NCBI RefSeq assembly: GCF_022965805.1
Contig: NC_133108.1
Span: 39,874,051-39,938,050, forward strand
Reading direction: 5' to 3'
Length of the DNA stretch: 64,000 nt
From: Primulina eburnea
Taxonomy: Eukaryota > Streptophyta > Magnoliopsida > Lamiales > Gesneriaceae
Position 1 is the first letter of the stretch; every line of letters begins with the position of its first letter. The notes under the pieces are model-generated. The model made no database searches and was not told where the DNA came from. It was given only the letters and a program-made list of their open reading frames with translations. A program made the position numbers and the translations under genes. Positions 53,759 through 64,000 of the stretch are shown in pieces.

Positions 53759-55439
53759 AAGGACATGTGAGATGTTCACGTTCTTAGGTTTGTAATTACT
53801 GATCTTCTAATACATTGCATGGTTTGTTTTAACAGCACAGTTTCTATAACTTAATATCGCCTTCTTAAATCAACATTTTGTGACTTTATTTGTCCCCAAC
53901 TGTAATTGAACAAGTAAAATGCCGAAGTCTATCATTCATCAATGCTGTTGATATAGTACTGAAATTATATACTAGTTGATATATCGAAGAGTTTCTTTAT
54001 ATCTGTTAGACCAGTTTTGTAAGTTTAACTCTCCTCTGGCAAATTTGCCAACGGTTGCATGTTTGCCTTTGTTGGATGGGCTGCATTTATAAATGCGACT
54101 CGACTAAGGCTCGTATCGGCGTTTTCATGACATTGGCATCTATCGCCAGACCGAACAAGCCAAAAGGTACAAGAGCATGAAGAAGTTAAAGTTCCTTGAA
54201 AGTGTAAAACATATTTAACAACAGAAAATGCAAAAGACTAGTACTACTTAACTGTACCATCTTTTGATCTTGCCAAGAATATATAACACTAAAACTGGGA
54301 CCTATCACCTAAGTAGGTTTTTTCATGATGAGATATGCACATATAAATATTGTGCATTAGAAAGCAGATTTGAGATTAAGGAGGAGGTGTAAGTCACTAG
54401 CCACAATGGTTTCTTGAAGACCCTTTTGTAAACAATATTATCCTCACAAGAATTGCAATCCAAAAACATAGATAAAAACAATCCAAAATGTGCACTTTTG
54501 ACTTCCATAAGTTGCCATTCATATGTGGCGAATGATAAAGAATTCATCCTTCATGTAACCTTGTAATAATTATAATCATACTCTTCACCACTACAAGACA
54601 AAGGGACTTTCCACTTGAAATTATTGTATCTAGCAATTTAGAAACATTTTGTTTGACTCATTGTGGTCATCAAGAATATAAAGACATGATATGATTACAG
54701 CAAGCGGCGGTGTGTCCGTTTGATTTTAAAATTTGACAAATAATGCCTTAACATAATGATGGATTCTGTAAAAAGGTTCCGATCAGTGCTTTTGATACTT
54801 TAAGAAATTTTTTAATATGATAAGGAAATGATTGTCACGCCGGTTTCCCACTTTCCGAGTCGCAAAATGATTTTCTTTACTTACGATAAATTCAACGGGA
54901 AATTGGTTTTCAGTTCCAGCCGCCGATTTTTTTGTGTTTGGTCTCATGGTTACTTTTTTAGTATCACATTTTCACATTAAATGTACCACATTTGTATGAC
55001 ATAGTACCACAATTTAGTGGGTAAGGAGTGAACCCAAAAAAATGTTTTGATTGAAGATTTTTCACCAACTTCCTCTAAATTCAAAGCTGCAAACACATAA
55101 AAAAAAGGAAGAACAAAATACGAACTTACAAAATCAAAATTGTCTCCATTTCTGAATGGAACGATGCCCGTTTAGTTCTTCAACTTTTTCCCACTTCAGT
55201 TGTTTCTCACACGGGAAGGCCCCAGCTAAGGCCCAACATCAATTGAAGAGGTTATGACCCATATAGAAAATTAAATTTTACCTAGAAATAAAATCGATTT
55301 TATTCGGTTTCGGTCGCTTATTTCGATTTAACGAAAATTTGTCCACTGTCCCTAATTGTGTACAAGTCTAATAAATATTTATTTATATCAAACACATTGT
55401 TTTGCAAGGGTTCAAATATCATAGATAATTTTAGTATAA
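53759..55439. other. Downstream spacer of the SMXL gene
   Basis: The first about 200 bp probably include its 3' UTR. No further gene seen. 54,840-55,330 has retroelement-like composition but no coding domain. Confidence 0.35.
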
Positions 55440-57222
55440 CTAGAAAAATGCACGTGCGTTCCACGTAAAAACTTAAACTGCTGAAAATATATGTGCGAAA
55501 TTTTGATAATATTTAAATGAATTAAAACATGACTAATAACATTTATCAACTGAAACAAACTAAGCCATAAAAAATAAAAAAATCATGACCATAGACGGTA
55601 TATGAATAAGAGAAATTATCTTATCCACTTGACACACTTTCAAATATTCTTCTTGGTTGATTTGACAACTCAACAACTCTTTGTCGTAGTTTGTTATAAT
55701 ATGCATATAACTATTTTGATATGCTCAGCAAATATCTGATCGTCTTTAACATATATTATGTTATTTACAATCCTTATCCGGGATCTGACATGCTCATAGT
55801 TTGCTTCTTTATCACGACATTTTTTCGGTTTTCTACATTGTTTTTATCTGATAATCTTATTTTTCTGGCTATTTTTTTGTTGTTATATGATTTTTCAGTT
55901 TTTGACAATCATCAACTATAACAACTAAGAAAAAATGCTTTTATTCGCGATAAGTTTTCACTGTGACTAAAAGTATGTATAACTTATATATTCTTCAACA
56001 ACATAACGAATGAATGGTGTTGCACCTTCTTCAAATATTGTGATATTTGTGATATCATTTTTATATATTTAGTATCAATATTATAAATATATAGCTATAA
56101 GGTTAATAAATTTTTAACAACTATTTCTCAATCACTGTGAGAAAAATACTTGAAATCTCTTCAAATGGTTATATCTTTAAATTGTGTCCTCATTTAATTT
56201 GACGCAATTCAAGAAAGTCATCTTCATCGTCATTTTTTGGAAGCTTTGAAATAATGATTGTGTGCATCATGTCATGAGAATGATATAGTTTCAATCTCAT
56301 TTGTTGCGTTTAGAACGTAATATTATATTATTCATTGAAACAAAATAAATTTTCTTCTATCGAGTTTATATTTTGTTTTATAATATTTTATATCTCGTGG
56401 AACGATATACAAACTTAATTATTGTATTTTAAAAATCTTGAGAAGAGATACGAATAATGTAAAAGTATTTTTCTTATTCAATATCTCATCTAATAATATA
56501 ACCATTTAATAATACAATAACATTCAAATATATGTCAAAGTATTTTTCTTATGCATATGAGATATCATTCAAATATATGTCAAAGTATTTTTCTTATTCA
56601 ATATCTCATTTAATAATATAACCATTTAGATTTCATGGACGAGGAGTTTTCTATGCTGCCATCATATATGTTATGAATTACTGGTTAGACACTTTGACTA
56701 AAAAAAAAGACAAAAACAATCTCGTAGTCACATCGAAATATATCGAGATAATATTGGAGGAAATAAAGTGAAACTGGCTTAATGTCTCAATAAAATGCAC
56801 AAAATTGATCTATTATATTGTGTCAACAAAGTTTTAGAATTGTTCTCATACCATTATAAATAGAATGAGAATTATGCACAATTTGTTTTTTATGTATTTT
56901 TTTCTGAATTAAGAATTTTTTCTTTTTGAAAAACTATTTTATTGAGAAATATTGACATTTTATATGACATTCATATGTCGGACAACAATGAAGTAACAAC
57001 ATAATCATTATATAACACTTAATGTACACATACAATTCTTCAATTTCTTCTTCATTGTGCTTCGTTTAAATTTAAATCTGAATCATTCTTGATCTTAATA
57101 TTTTGCTTTAAATATGATTTAATATATATGTATATGTTTCATGTTACTTAGTTGAACCTAATTTCAAATATCTATAAAAAAAATGTGCTTGAATTATATC
57201 ATACAGAAATTAGGACATAGTA

Positions 57223-57572
57223 TGTAGGACCGAACGCTTGCCGCTTTACCAAAATCTATAGTTAGTAGTAATGGTGTAACTCAAATCTTTTAAACTACAT
57301 AGCAGCTCAAGCACCACGGTTCGGCCGCTCTACCAAGCAGGAACAATTATTGCATCCAACAATCTCCTTCTCAATAATTGCACTATTCGCAATCAATGGG
57401 AATCGAACCCGTGACCTTGGCTCTGATACCAATTGTAGGGCCGAGCGCTTGCCGCTTTACCAAGAGCTATAGCTAGTAGTAATGGTGCAACTCAAATATT
57501 TTAAACCGCACAGTAGCTCAAGCACCACGGTTCGACCGCTCTACCAAGCAGGGACAATTATTGCACCCAACA
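57223..57572 (-). mobile_element. Complete TRIM (miniature LTR retrotransposon)
   Basis: Two 139-bp LTRs (57223-57361 and 57434-57572) enclose a 72-bp internal part. On the minus strand each LTR runs TGTTGG..CTACA. The internal part begins with ATTGGTATCAGAGCC, the primer-binding site for initiator tRNA-Met, and ends in a purine tract GAGAAGGAGAT. A 5-bp duplication TAGTA flanks it (57218-57222, 57573-57577). It encodes nothing. Size and structure define a TRIM; I cannot name the family. Confidence 0.9.
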
Positions 57573-58949
57573 TAGTAATACACAACATTATTTTTTTTAT
57601 TTAACATGTCTATTTTTTTTTCATTCACTATGTTTGTCTTAACTTTTTTGTTCAAAATTTGACGCATTTCGTAGACTATATGTATGAAAAACCAAAAAAT
57701 TATATAATTCACAGAAACCATTTATTATTCTCTTCGTAGAACAGAAGACCCAAAATACGTGGCTTTGATTGGTATACTCTCATACTTATTTTTATAAACA
57801 ACAAGACACATCATATAATATCAGAAAAATCAATTACCGCCAACAATACTAACCAAAACGAATAAAAAAATCATAACACAAACAACCTCAATAAGGAAAA
57901 AATGATAACTCAAAGTTTAAAAATAATTTATTTAGTACAATAACAAAGAAATTGAAGTATATACGAGCAATAAAAAGCATAAATCACTCTCAAATTAAAT
58001 ATTAACTCATATTATTCATAATTTGTATAAATTTTCCAATATTTTTTCCAAATAAAGAGAAGACGCCTTATTAATGTCATCGTTTTATAGATATTCATTC
58101 CACTTCTTTAAAAAAACACAAATGAAAAATGGTGCCTTGAAATCATAAGAAAACCATTTAGAAAATGAGCCGTAAAAATATAATACAAAGTCACACAATT
58201 TTTTTTAAACCATAGAAAAATATTATACTATTGACAAAATATATCTAGCAACAACAAAGCATGTGTTAACTTGTGATATAATTAAAACTTGGAATCTTGC
58301 ATAATCATTGAATTAGAACAAAATCGCATGCCAAAAATCTACTGGATATTATATATTTTAATAATTTATCCATATTTGTCGTTCATCAGAGGACTCTTAG
58401 ACCTACCAAATTTTGTAGTTCACCTATTATTTTCATAATAAATAATATTACAAAAATAATATAAGCAAGAACATAAAAATTCAAATTAAAATGTCTTCTA
58501 TCAATCTAAGTAAAAAAAAATGATTAGAGAATATAATAATGTCGTAAAAAAATTAAATATTGATTTATGGACAGAAGTTTGGAAATACAATTGTCTCAAT
58601 AAATAAAAAATATTATCTCTTGATATTCTGAGACATAACGTAAAAACGAAGAAATATTTCAATTTTTTTAATATTTTATAAGTCACTTCAAACTAAGTAA
58701 TCTAAGCAAACAGAAAACATGCATTATGTGTTTAAAAATTAACAAAATATCTCCACAATAAAAAATTGAAAAATAACCATTTTTGTTGGATATTTGATTT
58801 TGTTTCTCTTTTCTTCGTGCAAACAACAAATCACATAAACAATCCAAAAACAATTACATGATCAATACAAATGACATATAACAATCAAATATGTTAACGC
58901 TATGGTAAAAAAAACTCTTCATTGCAAGAACACAAAATGATCAAATGGA

Positions 58950-59660
58950 GCATATTATTTAGTAATATTTATTTAGCAGCATTTATAAAAAAATTGACTA
59001 AATAACTTAAAAACAGTATTTGAAATCACTTACATACAAACATTTCTCTCAATCACATATCTATATTGACATATAAATAGTTTGAAAATATTTTTATTCT
59101 AAATGGGAGAAAGAAATTTTGTATGACATTAATATTTATTAATAATTTATTTTTATTCAGTCCGACTCATCTCCATTTGTTTTCCTATTATTATTTGACG
59201 GCAATATATAAATTTAAATAATTAAAATTAAATTTAAAAGTAAATTAAAATAATAATTAGTTTGATTGAGTTAAATACACTATTAATGATCTTATTAAAC
59301 TAAGATAAAAAAATGACTTAAATAACAACATTAACATGACAAATTGTAAAACAAAAAAAATAATATAATAGTAAGCTTACAAATGAAAGTCATATATTTA
59401 ATAGATTAATTAATAGATATTATATTATTTAGTAATATGTATTTAGCATCATATATTGAAAATTGATTAAATAACTTAAATGTTTGCAATGAAATCACTT
59501 ACATACAAGCATTTTCTCTCAATCACGTATTTTGTTGATACATAAGTAATCTATATATATCTACCTTCTAAATGGGAAAAAAATGTTTTATATGAACTTA
59601 ATATTTATTAATAATTTAATTTATTCAATCACACTCATCTCTATTTGTTTTCCCATTATT
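58950..59660. repeat. Two copies of a ~240-bp unit inside the Helitron
   Basis: tattatttagtaatatttat.. (58945) and tattatttagtaatatgtat.. (59422) start diverged copies. Both pass through gaaatcacttacatacaa, tctcaatcac, ctaaatggga and ctcatctc(c/t)atttgttttcc. Confidence 0.7.
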
Positions 59661-59699
59661 ACATTAATGTTCATAACATTAAAAATTTATTTAAATTTA

Positions 59700-60240
59700 T
59701 AATATTATGATAGTGATTTTCTGTGAATTTGATGTCAATGTAAATATTAAAGTAAATAATTAAATTTAAAAATAAAAACATATTAATGATTATTATTAAA
59801 TGAATCGATGAAAAAAACAAAAAAAATAAATATGTAATTATGATAGTGATTTTATGTGAATTTGATGTCAATGTAAATATTAAAGTATTTAATTTTAAAT
59901 TTAAAAATAAAAATATATTAATGATTATTATTAAAAGAATATATGAAAAAGAAAATATGTAGTAATTAATTTTAAATTTTAAAATAAAAATATATTAATG
60001 ATTATTATAAAATGAATAGATGAAAAACAAACAAAAAAATAAACATGTATTTATGATAGTGATTTTCTGTGAATTTGATGTCAATGTAAATATTAAATTA
60101 ATTAATTTTAAATTTAAAAATAAAAATGTATTAATGAAATGATTATTATTAAAAGAATATATGAAAAAGAAAACATGTTTCAATTATTATTATTAAATGA
60201 AGGTAAGAATATTTAATTAAATTATTATTATTAAATGAAG
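59700..60240. repeat. Tandem array of ~130-210-bp units
   Basis: tatgatagtgattttctgtg or ..ttatgtg, followed by aatttgatgtcaatgtaaat, occurs at about 59706, 59840 and 60053. Each is followed by attaaa.., taaaaataaaaa.. and tattaatgattattattaaa blocks. Confidence 0.75.
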
Positions 60241-60314
60241 GTAAGGATATTTATGTAAATTCACAATTCACATTCATATATTTAGATTAGTATATATATA
60301 GATATAAATATAGA

Positions 60315-61370
60315 TTAAACATCGACATATAAATTTATAATTTCTTATTTTCTGTTTTGTTAAACATAAATTTTTTTTTGTATTATTTGTAAAAAAACTA
60401 AGATTAAAAAATAAGTTCGAAACCTCTGTTAGCATAATTTTTTGTATTATTTATTTTAATAAAAGAATGTATAACACTATTACTATTATTTGTAAGGTAT
60501 TTTCACAAAATCAATAAATTTTATAAATAATATTATTACATATTGTTTCGAATCATTAGTTGTTGAATAAATACTTTGATATTATTTGTAGTCATGCCAT
60601 GAAAGTGAGTGAAAGAGTAATAAATAATAATCAGTCAATGGATTAATAATAATAATTAACTAATTACATAAAAGGAAGATAAAGTGTCATTAGAATACAA
60701 TTTTAATGGGGACAATAGAGGAAATTCACAATTCAATCCATATATTTATATAGATATAGATTAGAATAGATTAATTATCAAAGCACCTAGCCTGCTTGAA
60801 AAAATAAATATATAGACTTATAGATATGCCACAATTGCTTAGAAAAACTGAACTTGAATTTAGGTTCAAGTTTCAACATTTCACACCCGAAAAGGGATGT
60901 GAGAATTAAGCCGGAACATGTTGTCTAAAGTTTGCACTCCGAAAAAGAAGTCTAAATTCATTGGAAGGTAATTATATGACCAAGATGTCGATATCATATA
61001 CGCGTATGGCATCGAATTATTGAGTTTGAAACTTAATTATAACAAACTCCCTCGTTTCCCCGTAAACGAATTTGAGGGACATTAGAAAATTAAGGTAACT
61101 ATTAAATTATGTGGGACCATCGCGTCTCCACAAAATTCAAATATTAAAATGTTTTTTTTTTAAAAAATAGTATTCGATGTAACATATACCATTTTTCCTG
61201 AAATTAAAGGAATCCGACTTGTCCATAAAGGCCGCGTGGGACAGACTGATGACATGGAAAGTCACATGACGGCGCACCTTTTAACCAGCACCTTACGCGC
61301 ACGTCAACCACGACCCCATTCGAATATCCCCAGTTGGCGCTGCGCCGAGTTTTCCTGAGCGATCCTTCTC
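60315..61370. other. Spacer upstream of the zinc-ribbon gene
   Basis: Partial Helitron-like 5' end near 60720-60780; the rest is AT-rich. GC content rises from about 61,200 toward the promoter. Confidence 0.4.
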
Positions 61371-61374
61371 CTCC

Positions 61375-61383
61375 TTATATATG
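61375..61383 (+). promoter_or_regulatory. TATA box of the zinc-ribbon gene
   Basis: cttatatatgtg about 115 bp upstream of the ATG, downstream of GC-rich sequence; transcription would start around 61405-61415. Confidence 0.55.
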
Positions 61384-61492
61384 TGCCTAATACCCTAACC
61401 CACACAGCATAATTAACATTACAGTGGAAAGAAATCAAAAACTTTTTGGAAAAAAATATACCACAATCCCATCTCCGCCAGAGATTGCGAGC

Positions 61493-61696
61493 ATGTGTTT
61501 TCTGGGATGCAACGAGGAGGAGACGGAGGTGGGGCGGCATCAGGCGCCGGGATCGTGCCCCTACTGCGGCGGAAAGGTGCATGCAGTGGACGTCGGGAGC
61601 CAACTGAGACTGTGTTTCCTCCCCATTTGCTTCAGATTCAAACGCAAATATTTTTGTACTCACTGTTCCAAGCGTCTGGTTTTGTACGATTATTAA
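61493..61696 (+). CDS. Small plant zinc-ribbon protein (67 residues)
   Basis: MCFLGCNEEETEVGRHQAPG begins the protein. Two CxxC knuckles, CPYC (about residues 22-25) and CTHC (about 55-58), should bind one zinc ion. Between them lies RLCFLPICFRFKRKYF. Proteins with this pattern (MCFLxC..EExELG..CPYCGG..FLPICFxxKRKY) are common in flowering plants but, as far as I know, have no established function. I take the ATG at 61493 because upstream in-frame sequence has no ATG and the family starts at this Met. It is single-exon, with a TATA box upstream. The reading frame is clean and the GC content is clearly higher than in the surroundings. Confidence 0.75.
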   Translation: MCFLGCNEEETEVGRHQAPGSCPYCGGKVHAVDVGSQLRLCFLPICFRFKRKYFCTHCSKRLVLYDY

Positions 61697-62846
61697 GGCT
61701 GCGTTTTAGTTAGCTATATTTTGTTAAATCATTTATAGTCGTGTAATTATATTTTTTATATCGATTTTATTCTTTTTCAATAAAATCATATAATTACATG
61801 ACTAATATTGTTACTAAATTTTATAATTACGTTGTCAAACACAAGTATATATCTCAAGAAATTTTTTTAATTACGTACTTAGAAAAATTTAAGTAAAATA
61901 TTACTCATTTAATTACATAATTTTAGAAATAATAACTAAAATTGATAATTAAAAAAACATAATTATATGATTATAAATGATCTAACAAAACATTTAGAAG
62001 TAAAAATGTCAAATTGACATTTTGTCTTTTTCATCTATCTTAATTAATCACCATACTTAATTATGACTATTAGAATTGAAACTCAAACCAAACTCAACTT
62101 TAAAAGTATGCCAAGTGAGAATTGTCTAAGTCTATATACAAAATTCTCAGTGATTTTATTCAACCGATGTGAGACAATTAACAATGTGAGATAGCTAACA
62201 CACCCTCTCACGTCCAAGAATGAACATCTGGAATATGAAGTTTACAAGTGACACAATCATGAGCAGAACATGTAGCCCAACTATGGACAGTCCAGTACAT
62301 AACGGTGAATACTTGAATCCTGATATCATATTAAGATTGAAACTTAGATATATCTCAATCTCAGAAGTTAGATTAAACGAGAAAGATTGCCCCAATCCAT
62401 ATATATAATTTCCACATATTTTATCTAATGTATTAATTTTTCCTTTAGCATTAATAGTCCTGGCTTTGGAATAAGATATTTGCAGTTTTGATCAATGAGA
62501 TGCGGTTGATTCGATGCTACATGTGGGGACAGTGCCCCAACATGATTTGGATGGACAAGATTCACACATATATCCGATTTAAAAAAAATTAGTGAACCTC
62601 ATATATATGTGGCTAAATTTGGGTCCTTCATTCTATCATAGGGGTAGTGCTCCTACATGTAGAATGAAATCAACCATGAGAAGCTATGATTTTTTCTTAA
62701 ATACCAAATTCACGATTTTCATGACAATAATTTAGGAAAAATATAATTACTACATGCCGTGTAGTGAACATTTTCCCCGTTGTTTCCAACCGTGAACTGC
62801 ATGAGTTACACGTTTCTAATTTAACACACGCACACAAACACACATG

Positions 62847-62848
<2 letters not shown>
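61697..62848. other. Downstream spacer
   Basis: AT-rich; contains palindromic ataattacatgactaat-type stretches at 61,730-61,990 suggesting a small foldback repeat (tagttagctatattttgtta vs atgatctaacaaaacattta). 62,090-62,400 resembles the old repeat at 47,280-47,800. No gene supported. Confidence 0.4.
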
Positions 62849-62931
<83 letters not shown>

Positions 62932-62937
62932 TATATA
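62849..62937. repeat. Long TA microsatellite
   Basis: Nearly uninterrupted (TA)n, preceded by a CA run at 62,827-62,843. Other TA arrays in the window: 4607-4643, 46805-46829 and 47013-47072. Confidence 0.95.
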
Positions 62938-62938
62938 C

Positions 62939-64000
62939 TGAAGAACCTAAAGGGGGGGTGAATAGGTTCTTTTAGGCCCTTTAGCGTTTTTAAAACGAGT
63001 TTGCAAAAATTGCAAGCGGAAGACTTGAGGGACAATCACAAATAAAATGAATGCGTAAAGTAAGTGCGTAAAATAAATGCGTAGTAAAGTAAATGCGTAA
63101 AGTAAAGAGGGATAGAGATGTTTATGGAAGTTCGACGAAGAATCGTCTACGTCTCCCCTTCTCGATGAGGATCGAGGTATCACTATATCGACTTGGCTTT
63201 TAGGAGCTCCAAGCTAGCTTTTACAACCACGCCTCGATGCGTCTACTTGGCCTTGAGGGCTCCAAGGATAGCCACGAACTTTACAACCCACTCGAGAGTA
63301 TTTACTCTTTTTCTACAACTCTTTTGATATTACAACTCTTTTAATCAACGCACACAAGAGATAGTAGAAAGCTTTGTAAGAGACAAGAGAGAGTGGAGTG
63401 GGATGATTGAAAATGCATCCTCAAAGGCCTATTTATACTAGTCTTGGACGCCAAGGTTCGGATCTTCTGTTTATGCTTCGGAACGTCCGATGTGATTGAA
63501 ATCAATTTGCGTAATTTTGGGATGACTTCGGATCGTCCGTTCTTGACTTCGTAGGGTCCGAACATATGCTTCGGAGGGACCGATCCAGCTTCGTTTCTTC
63601 GAACAGTTCTTTCAGACAGTGTATGACAGCTTCGGAAGGTCCGAACTCAAGTTCGTACCGTCCGAACATTCCCGCGTTTTCAGAGATTTGAAATCTTCAA
63701 CACTTCGTAGCGTCCGATCATGTCCTTCGTAGCGTCCGAAATCTTACTCAATCAACAGTCAGATCATTGTCTCGCATTCATGATTGATTGCTTGTGTTCG
63801 ACTCGAATTCTTCGGACCGTCCGACTGGTCCTCGAGCTTCCGAGACTTGCTTCTGAGATTTTGGAACGTCGAACCAATCGGTCTCCGAAGTAACTTGTCT
63901 ATTCCTGATGCCCAATAAAACTTAGTACATTTTTAAGCCAAGTTTGGTATCATCAAAACAAAAACTTTGGGATATGTTACAGCATTACAAACATTAATCT
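62939..64000. repeat. Partial dispersed repeat with repeated TTCGGA/TCCGAA motifs
   Basis: Opens with gaacctaaagggggggtgaa, a phrase I associate with plant LTR-retrotransposon ends. It is GC-richer than its surroundings and non-coding. A degenerate direct repeat of gcgtaaagtaa(a/g)tgcgtaa lies at 63,050-63,105. From about 63,450 to 63,860 a semi-palindromic motif recurs (see findings). It continues past the right edge, so its class is unproven. Confidence 0.5.

Larger units (their letters stand above)
55440..60314 (-). mobile_element. Helitron-like element, nonautonomous
   Basis: The minus-strand 3' end reads ACGTGGAACGCACGT (stem ACGTG/CACGT), then GCATTTTT, then CTAG at 55440-55443, followed by T: hairpin plus CTRR end with A/T target, as in Helitrons. 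The proposed 5' end is TCTATATTTATATCTATATA at 60314, preceded by A. Between lie about 4.9 kb of AT-rich sequence without Rep/helicase coding. A related 5'-end-like stretch (attcacaattcaatccatat..) occurs again near 60720-60780, so the 5' boundary may be misplaced. It carries the TRIM at 57223-57572 as a later insertion. Confidence 0.5.

Noticed and set aside
57223..57572. tRNA gene or tRNA-derived SINE, because of A-box-like words and ggttcgattcc
   Set aside because: The paired 139-bp repeats, primer-binding site and 5-bp duplication show a TRIM; the B-box-like word lies after the primer site and in the wrong order relative to the A-box words.
61424..61492. N-terminal extension of the zinc-ribbon protein
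   Set aside because: The upstream start would be GTG, not ATG, and family members start at MCFL.
62764..63035. Open frames with long Tyr-Ile runs on both strands
   Set aside because: Produced entirely by the TA microsatellite.

Overview
This is plant nuclear DNA. It has AT-rich spacers, intron-rich genes with GT-AG junctions, TATA-type promoters and many plant transposon families (Ty1/copia, PIF/Harbinger, TRIM, Helitron, Tourist-like MITEs). The protein families and a dispersed MITE with GTGAGAC ends suggest a eudicot, possibly an asterid such as a member of the Lamiales. That placement is inference only. I found no rRNA gene, tRNA gene or CRISPR array.

Left part (1-14,400), all on the minus strand: a partial ANTH-domain clathrin-assembly gene running off the left edge (1-2260), a small LRR-gene fragment (3290-3399), an unidentified multi-exon gene (4206-6317), a complete tRNA adenosine deaminase gene of the TAD2/ADAT2 type with seven exons (7099-10277), and a decayed CIA2-like gene (13377-14365). 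The CIA2-like copy has a stop codon, a frameshift and no recognisable CCT-domain exon.

Middle (14,400-49,800): mostly transposons and spacer around one intact gene, a bHLH35-like transcription factor (25621-27803, minus). The elements include a foldback repeat, a 1.36-kb TTA-flanked MITE, a broken Ty1/copia element with both LTRs (19713-24016), three copies of an LTR-like repeat, and a full-length but mutated PIF/Harbinger element (38651-42596) with inverted ends and a TAA target duplication.

Right part (49,800-64,000): an intact SMXL4/5-type gene (49886-53758, plus), a Helitron-like element (55440-60314) that contains a complete 350-bp TRIM (57223-57572), a small zinc-ribbon protein gene (61493-61696), and a partial repeat with many TTCGGA..TCCGAA-like motifs at the right edge.

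The genes do not form a pathway. What links them is gene order: ANTH protein, CIA2, bHLH35 and SMXL5 also sit close together in Arabidopsis (At5g57200, At5g57180, At5g57150, At5g57130, recalled from memory). The window therefore looks like a conserved, fractionated ancestral block inflated by transposons. I did not find a convincing undescribed system. The best leads are the decaying CIA2 copy, the unidentified gene at 4206-6317, an apparent GC-AG intron in TAD2, and the nested small transposons.
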